Part shown: positions 5,152 through 9,159 of the stretch, piece after piece
Layout of the letters: each line of letters begins with the position of its first letter
Position numbering within the stretch: position 1 is the stretch's first letter
Assembly (NCBI GenBank): GCA_027023325.1
Contig: JALVVQ010000224.1
Location: forward strand, 1-9,159
Length of the DNA: 9,159 nucleotides
Direction of reading: 5' to 3'
Origin: Campylobacteraceae bacterium
Lineage (GTDB): Bacteria; Campylobacterota; Campylobacteria; Campylobacterales; Sulfurovaceae
Translations under genes and position numbers: made by a program
The notes under the pieces: generated by a model
What the model was told of the DNA's origin: nothing
Databases searched by the model: none
Seen by the model: only the letters and a program-made list of their open reading frames with translations

Positions 5152-7842
5152 CTACTTCAACTCTCCCCAAGAATCTCCTATGCTTACAGAACATTCCAGC
5201 GGTACATCAAGCTCCAGAACATTCTCCATTGTATGTACAAAACGCTTGCTTATCTCTTCGACTTTGTCCTCTTTGACTTCAAAGATCAATTCATCATGGA
5301 TCTGTAGAAGCATAAAGGCATCCAGCGCCTCTTCTTGTATCATTGCATCTATCTGGTTCATAGAGAGCTTTATGAGGTCTGCAGCTGAGCCTTGAAAGAC
5401 TGTGTTGACCGACTCGCGCATAAAAGCTGCCTTTTGCATACCATTGGCAGACTCATAGTCAAATATACGCCGACGCCCCAGTATGGTCTCCACAAAACCA
5501 TCTATTTTGACACGCTCTTGAATCTCTTCCAGAAAGTTTTTGACGGTAGGAAAGGAGGCAAAGTAGTTGGCAATGATCTCTTTGGCTTCACCTGAACCAA
5601 TGCCCAGCTCCTCGGAAAGTTTTTTCGGTCCCATGCCGTAGAGGAGTCCAAAGTTTACAGACTTGGCAAAGCTTCTCTTCTCCTTGGCCTGCTCCTCACC
5701 AAAGAGTATGGTCGATGTCGCCAAGTGAATATCTACACCTTGCTTGAAAGCTTCGAGCAATGCAGCATCTTGAGAAAAGTGCGCAAGCAGACGAAGCTCA
5801 ATTTGAGAGTAGTCGATACTCACCAGTTTGTAGCCCTCTTTGGCCACAAATGCCTCTCGTACCGAACGACCCAGTGCCGAGCGCACAGGGATATTTTGCA
5901 GATTGGGGTCTCGTGAGCTGAGGCGTCCTGTAGCTGTACCTGTCTGCCCAAAGCTGGTATAGATACGAGACTTTTCATCCGCCTGTGCCAGCCTTAGTAA
6001 AGGCTCAACATAGGTAGAAAGTATCTTTTGGTACTCACGATACTCCAGTATCTTGGGAATGATCTCATGTTCATCTTTGAGAGAGGTAAGCACTGCTTCA
6101 TTGGTACTGTAACCTGTCTTTGTTTTCTTTCCCCCCTTGAGTCCAATATTTTGGAAGAGTATCACCCCTAGTTGTTGTGTGGATTTAATGTTAAATTCTG
6201 TACCGGCAAGCGCATAGATTTCAGCAGTGAGCGTAGCCAGATCTTCACTCAATGTTTTCTGGAGGCTGCTGAGTTTGGAAGGATCTATTTTGATCCCCAG
6301 ACGCTCCATACGCATCAGCACGAACATAAAAGGATACTCTACATTTTTCGCCTCACTGAGTAGGTGCGAGAGTGAAGAGAGTTCCATCTTCTTCTTGATG
6401 GCACCATAGAGCAGAAAGGTCATCCATGCATCTTCTGCTGCATAAAACGTTGCATCACTGATAGCCACGGCAGAGAAGTTCTCCCCTTTTTTTACCATCT
6501 CTTTAAAAGGTTTCATCTCATATTTAAAGTACTGTTTGGCGAGGGTATCTAGTCCTATTTTGCTACCGGGGTTACTCAGCCATGCCATGATCATGGTATC
6601 TGCATACGGGAGACTGGGTTCAAGGTTATATTGATTCAAGAGGAGCGAAAGATCAAACTTTAGGTTCTGTCCGACTATCTTGTGCTTCATCAGTTTCTTG
6701 AGTGCAGATATAGCATCATCCAGACCTACTTGATCCTCTACGCCCAAATAGGCATGCCCCACAGGCACATAGTAAGATCTGTCCCTATCCATACAAAAAG
6801 AGAAACCTACCATTCTGGCTACTTTTGTATCCAGCCCTGTAGTCTCTGTATCAAAGGCTACGATAGCCTCTTTGTCTATTGTCCCTATTACACTTTCCAG
6901 CTTCTCTTTCGTGTCCAGTGTAATCGCTTCAAATATCAGAGTAGGCTTGGGAGGCACTACATATTCTCGCTCACAATCAGCTTCCATTCCTACTTTGGCT
7001 TTACGAATGGCCTGTTTCATCTCATACTGCTCAAACTCTTCAAGTAGGCATGAAAGGTAGTTTTTGTCCTCAAAGACGAAACCCTCTACATCCATATCTG
7101 CAAAAACATCCTCAGACATTCTTACCAGGTCACGAGACAGAAATGCCATTTCCTTTCCTTCCAGAAGGAGTTGTTGTATACGAGGTGTACCAGCATGCTC
7201 GATATCTTCATAGATCGCTTCGAGCGTATGATAAGCATTGATAAGTTTGGCAGCACCGACTTTGCCTATCCCCTTGACACCGGGCACATTATCGGAACTG
7301 TCACCCAAGAGGGCTTGAAAATTGATAAAATCTCTAGGGCGCACACCAAACTTGGCGATACATGCCTCCTCGTCCACCTCTTGTCGTTTTACGGCATCAT
7401 ACATGACAACCGCACCATCATCAATCAACTGATACAGATCTTTATCATGCGACACGATACGCACCTTCATGCCTTTTTTTCTGGCAAACTTTGTCACAGT
7501 AGCGATAATATCATCTGCCTCATACCCCTCACGCGTGAGATTAGGGAAGCCCATCTGCTCTATCCACTCTATCGCGACAGGCAGCTGCTTTTTTAGATCT
7601 TCTGGTGCTTCATCGCGGTTCTCCTTGTACGCTGAAAACATCTCATTGCGAAATGTTTTTCCTTTGGCATCCAGAGCAAAGACTAGATAATCAGTACTGT
7701 GATCTCTGCGTAAAGTATCTACAAGATTGACAAATCCCGTAAGCAGCCCCGTAGGAAATCCCTCAGAATTACGCAAAGGAGGCAATGCAAAGTAGGAGCG
7801 AAAAAAAAAGCCAAAGGTATCAATGACAGTGATTGTTTTCAT
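5152..7842 (-). CDS. polA: DNA polymerase I with 5'-nuclease and proofreading domains
   Basis: Fills repair gaps and removes Okazaki RNA primers. The 896-residue product has all three domains. The 5'-nuclease (1-280) carries metal ligands D8, D58, D110/D111, D133/D135 and D181/D184, plus the helix-hairpin-helix GVKGIGKVG. The 3'-5' exonuclease (about 320-485) retains the DEDDy residues: D331 and E333 (FDTET), D397 (NLKFD) and Y467/D471 (YAAED), so proofreading is predicted to be active. The polymerase (about 500-896) has motif A (SIDYSQIELR, D677), motif B (R723, K727, F731, Y735-G736) and motif C (QIHDE, D850-E851). F731 at the position of E. coli F762 suggests discrimination against dideoxynucleotides. 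The start has only a weak TAGGG upstream. Codons 12-14 (FFF) form a run of nine T. It is divergent from the small plus-strand gene and has a TATAAT 28 nt upstream. Confidence 0.98.
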   Translation of the reverse strand: MKTITVIDTFGFFFRSYFALPPLRNSEGFPTGLLTGFVNLVDTLRRDHSTDYLVFALDAKGKTFRNEMFSAYKENRDEAPEDLKKQLPVAIEWIEQMGFPNLTREGYEADDIIATVTKFARKKGMKVRIVSHDKDLYQLIDDGAVVMYDAVKRQEVDEEACIAKFGVRPRDFINFQALLGDSSDNVPGVKGIGKVGAAKLINAYHTLEAIYEDIEHAGTPRIQQLLLEGKEMAFLSRDLVRMSEDVFADMDVEGFVFEDKNYLSCLLEEFEQYEMKQAIRKAKVGMEADCEREYVVPPKPTLIFEAITLDTKEKLESVIGTIDKEAIVAFDTETTGLDTKVARMVGFSFCMDRDRSYYVPVGHAYLGVEDQVGLDDAISALKKLMKHKIVGQNLKFDLSLLLNQYNLEPSLPYADTMIMAWLSNPGSKIGLDTLAKQYFKYEMKPFKEMVKKGENFSAVAISDATFYAAEDAWMTFLLYGAIKKKMELSSLSHLLSEAKNVEYPFMFVLMRMERLGIKIDPSKLSSLQKTLSEDLATLTAEIYALAGTEFNIKSTQQLGVILFQNIGLKGGKKTKTGYSTNEAVLTSLKDEHEIIPKILEYREYQKILSTYVEPLLRLAQADEKSRIYTSFGQTGTATGRLSSRDPNLQNIPVRSALGRSVREAFVAKEGYKLVSIDYSQIELRLLAHFSQDAALLEAFKQGVDIHLATSTILFGEEQAKEKRSFAKSVNFGLLYGMGPKKLSEELGIGSGEAKEIIANYFASFPTVKNFLEEIQERVKIDGFVETILGRRRIFDYESANGMQKAAFMRESVNTVFQGSAADLIKLSMNQIDAMIQEEALDAFMLLQIHDELIFEVKEDKVEEISKRFVHTMENVLELDVPLECSVSIGDSWGELK

Positions 7843-7870
7843 AAAAAACCCTAAAAAATAAGCTACTCTT

Positions 7871-7876
7871 ATTATA
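7871..7876 (-). promoter_or_regulatory. Putative -10 box (TATAAT) for polA
   Basis: Perfect TATAAT (in GGTATAATAAG) 28 nt upstream of the polA ATG in the divergent spacer; the predicted leader is about 20 nt. No -35 match is evident. Confidence 0.5.
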
Positions 7877-7942
7877 CCAAAAAGCCTATTTAGAAGTTCT
7901 TTTAAAGGTTTTCGGGGAAGATTAAAGGATTTTCATATTTTT

Positions 7943-7956
7943 TATATTATAATATA
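7943..7956 (+). promoter_or_regulatory. Palindromic A/T promoter element containing TATAAT, for the small membrane protein gene
   Basis: TATATTATAATATA is a perfect 14-bp palindrome that contains TATAAT on both strands. On the plus strand (7948-7953) it sits 39 nt ahead of the TTG start at 7993. By symmetry it could also serve as a second, more distant -10 for polA. Initiation at about 7960 leaves almost no leader for an ATG at 7969, which favours the TTG start. Confidence 0.45.
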
Positions 7957-7980
7957 GAAAGTATTGTAATGCGTGAGGAA

Positions 7981-7986
7981 GAGGAG
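7981..7986 (+). promoter_or_regulatory. Shine-Dalgarno site GAGGAG deciding a TTG start
   Basis: GAGGAG lies exactly six bases before the TTG at 7993, ideal spacing, and is part of a longer purine run from 7975. The in-frame ATG at 7969 has no such site ahead of it. Confidence 0.65.
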
Positions 7987-7992
7987 CATCAT

Positions 7993-8382
7993 TTGAATAA
8001 AAACGAAACTTTTGATTTTAGCAGTTCTTCTAATACGATTCTAGAATCTGCACGAAAAATACGACTAGAGAAGCAACAAAAAAGAAAAGAGAAAACACGA
8101 GACAAGCTCGCTGAGTTTATGAGTGCGGATGTACATGACAGTGAATTTGGCATTATACCTGAAGGGTATGGAGGCATCACTTACTTAACACTTCTAATTT
8201 TTATACCGTGGCTTGCCGGTTTGGCATTTGTATTTTTCTATGTTTCCAGAGGAGATATCAATACTTTCAATAGTATCAAAGAGAGCTCACTGCTCACTTG
8301 GGTCATCGGATATGAGATTATTGCCGCATTGACACTGCTTCTTATCTTTAAGAAACTATTGGTCTATCTATTTTCCAAGTAA
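7993..8382 (+). CDS. Two-helix membrane protein with charged N-terminal region, function unknown
   Basis: I do not recognise the family. From TTG at 7993 the product has 129 residues. Residues 1-18 are polar and Ser-rich (FDFSSSSN). Residues 19-42 are a strongly basic, coiled-coil-like helix (ARKIRLEKQQKRKEKTRDK). A short conserved-looking stretch (EFGIIPEGYGG, 51-61) precedes the first membrane helix (about 63-84); the second is at about 100-127, ending in KKLLVYLFSK. The basic N-terminal arm is probably cytoplasmic, giving an N-in/C-in hairpin. It is the only plus-strand gene here, divergent from polA and convergent with uvrA (22 nt between stops). Starting at the ATG at 7969 would add eight residues (MREEEEHH) but lacks a ribosome binding site and would need an almost leaderless message. 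Confidence 0.75.
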   Translation: MNKNETFDFSSSSNTILESARKIRLEKQQKRKEKTRDKLAEFMSADVHDSEFGIIPEGYGGITYLTLLIFIPWLAGLAFVFFYVSRGDINTFNSIKESSLLTWVIGYEIIAALTLLLIFKKLLVYLFSK

Positions 8383-8404
8383 CCCCTCTTTCCATAGAGA
8401 TTCT

Positions 8405-9159
8405 TTAACTAAGTGGTATGAGCTCCTTCTCTAGGTACATTCCCGTATAACCCCCTGTTTTCCCCCAATTGGCTGCCAGTTTTTCTGGGGTACCAGTATC
8501 CACGATCTGTCCACCCTTGTTTCCTCCATCTGGTCCCATATCGATGACATAGTCGGCATTTTTAACCATATCGAGGTTGTGCTCTACAACGATGACAGAG
8601 TTGCCCAACTCTACCAGATGATGTAGTACCCCTGTCAACCTATTGACATCATCAAAGTGCAGTCCCGTCGTCGGTTCATCAAGAATGTAAAGTGTATTTC
8701 CCGTATCTTTACGGCTCAGCTCTTTGGCGAGTTTGATCCGCTGTGCCTCTCCACCTGAGAGGGTCGTGGCATTTTGTCCCAGTGTGATATAGCCCAGACC
8801 CACATCGATGAGTGTCTTGAGTTTGATGGCGATAGTGGGTACTGCTTTGAAAAACAGCATCGCTTCATCCACACTCATTGCCAACACATCTGCGATCGAC
8901 TGCCCACGATACAGCACCTCCAGTGTCTGTTCGTTATAGCGCGTGCCACGACAGGTATCGCACTCTACCAGCACATCAGGCAAGAAGTGCATCTCGATCT
9001 TGATCTGCCCGTCTCCCTGACACTTCTCACAGCGGCCACCCTTGACATTGAAGGAGAAGCGCCCGATCTTGTAGCCCCGAAGCTCTGCCTCTTTGGTCTG
9101 GGCAAAGAGCTTACGGATCTCATCCATGATGCCCGTATAGGTGGCAGGGTTGGAGCGTG
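8405..9159 (-). CDS. uvrA: Excinuclease ABC subunit A, C-terminal part (5' end cut by window edge)
   Basis: Damage-sensing ATPase of nucleotide excision repair, which loads UvrB on distorted DNA. The last 250 residues are present (the family is about 940 long); the frame is open to the right edge and starts inside the conserved RSNPATYTGI. The second zinc finger is complete: two CxxC pairs (fragment positions 43/46 and 66/69) separated by 19 residues including MHFLPDV. The second ABC ATPase module shows the signature LSGGEAQRIKLAKELS (133-148), Walker B with catalytic Glu (LYILDEPTTGLHF, 156-168) and the switch histidine in VVEHNLD (190-196). The second Walker A lies outside the window. No ATG within this fragment is the true start. 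The gene converges with the small plus-strand membrane protein gene. Confidence 0.98.
   Translation of the reverse strand, partial: RSNPATYTGIMDEIRKLFAQTKEAELRGYKIGRFSFNVKGGRCEKCQGDGQIKIEMHFLPDVLVECDTCRGTRYNEQTLEVLYRGQSIADVLAMSVDEAMLFFKAVPTIAIKLKTLIDVGLGYITLGQNATTLSGGEAQRIKLAKELSRKDTGNTLYILDEPTTGLHFDDVNRLTGVLHHLVELGNSVIVVEHNLDMVKNADYVIDMGPDGGNKGGQIVDTGTPEKLAANWGKTGGYTGMYLEKELIPLS

Noticed and set aside
8383..8404. Bidirectional terminator between the small membrane gene and uvrA
   Set aside because: Only a 4-bp CTCT/AGAG pairing can be drawn, with a broken T tract; too weak to call.

Overview
This window looks like ordinary chromosome from a member of the Campylobacterota (a Sulfurovum/Sulfurimonas-type organism is my best guess). 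The reasons are an F0 subunit a gene (atpB) standing alone rather than in a full atp operon, moderate GC with A/T-rich spacers, and near-perfect TATAAT boxes 20-40 nt ahead of most starts without a convincing -35 box. The lineage is an inference from gene content and style, not from a search. All genes but one lie on the minus strand.

Reading the minus strand from right to left: the 3' third of uvrA (nucleotide excision repair) enters from the right edge. It converges on a small plus-strand gene for an unknown two-helix membrane protein, which probably starts at a TTG with a strong ribosome binding site. A 150-bp divergent spacer separates that gene from polA, a full-length three-domain DNA polymerase I with intact proofreading residues. 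Next come mscL, a mechanosensitive channel with a zinc-ribbon tail, then a terminator hairpin and a tRNA-Arg(CCU) gene with an encoded CCA end.

A 340-bp non-coding block follows (about 4159-4498). It contains an exact 57-bp direct repeat in two copies, each able to fold into a two-tier hairpin, a 10-bp inverted repeat that ends exactly at the tRNA 3' end, a short odd palindrome and a four-unit heptamer tandem repeat. This is the part of the window that ordinary genes do not explain.

After the block come atpB and a tightly linked two-helix membrane protein, then a secreted outer-membrane beta-barrel protein. The last two genes are gatB (tRNA-dependent amidotransferase subunit B) and, 18 nt behind it and probably in the same transcript, a voltage-gated type potassium channel cut by the left edge.

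The genes cover housekeeping (translation fidelity, DNA repair and replication, ATP synthesis) and membrane homeostasis (K+ channel, MscL, outer-membrane barrel). I see no phage, transposase, CRISPR array or obvious defence operon. The best candidates for something undescribed are the tRNA-adjacent repeat block, the MscL-zinc ribbon fusion, and the two small membrane proteins beside atpB and polA.
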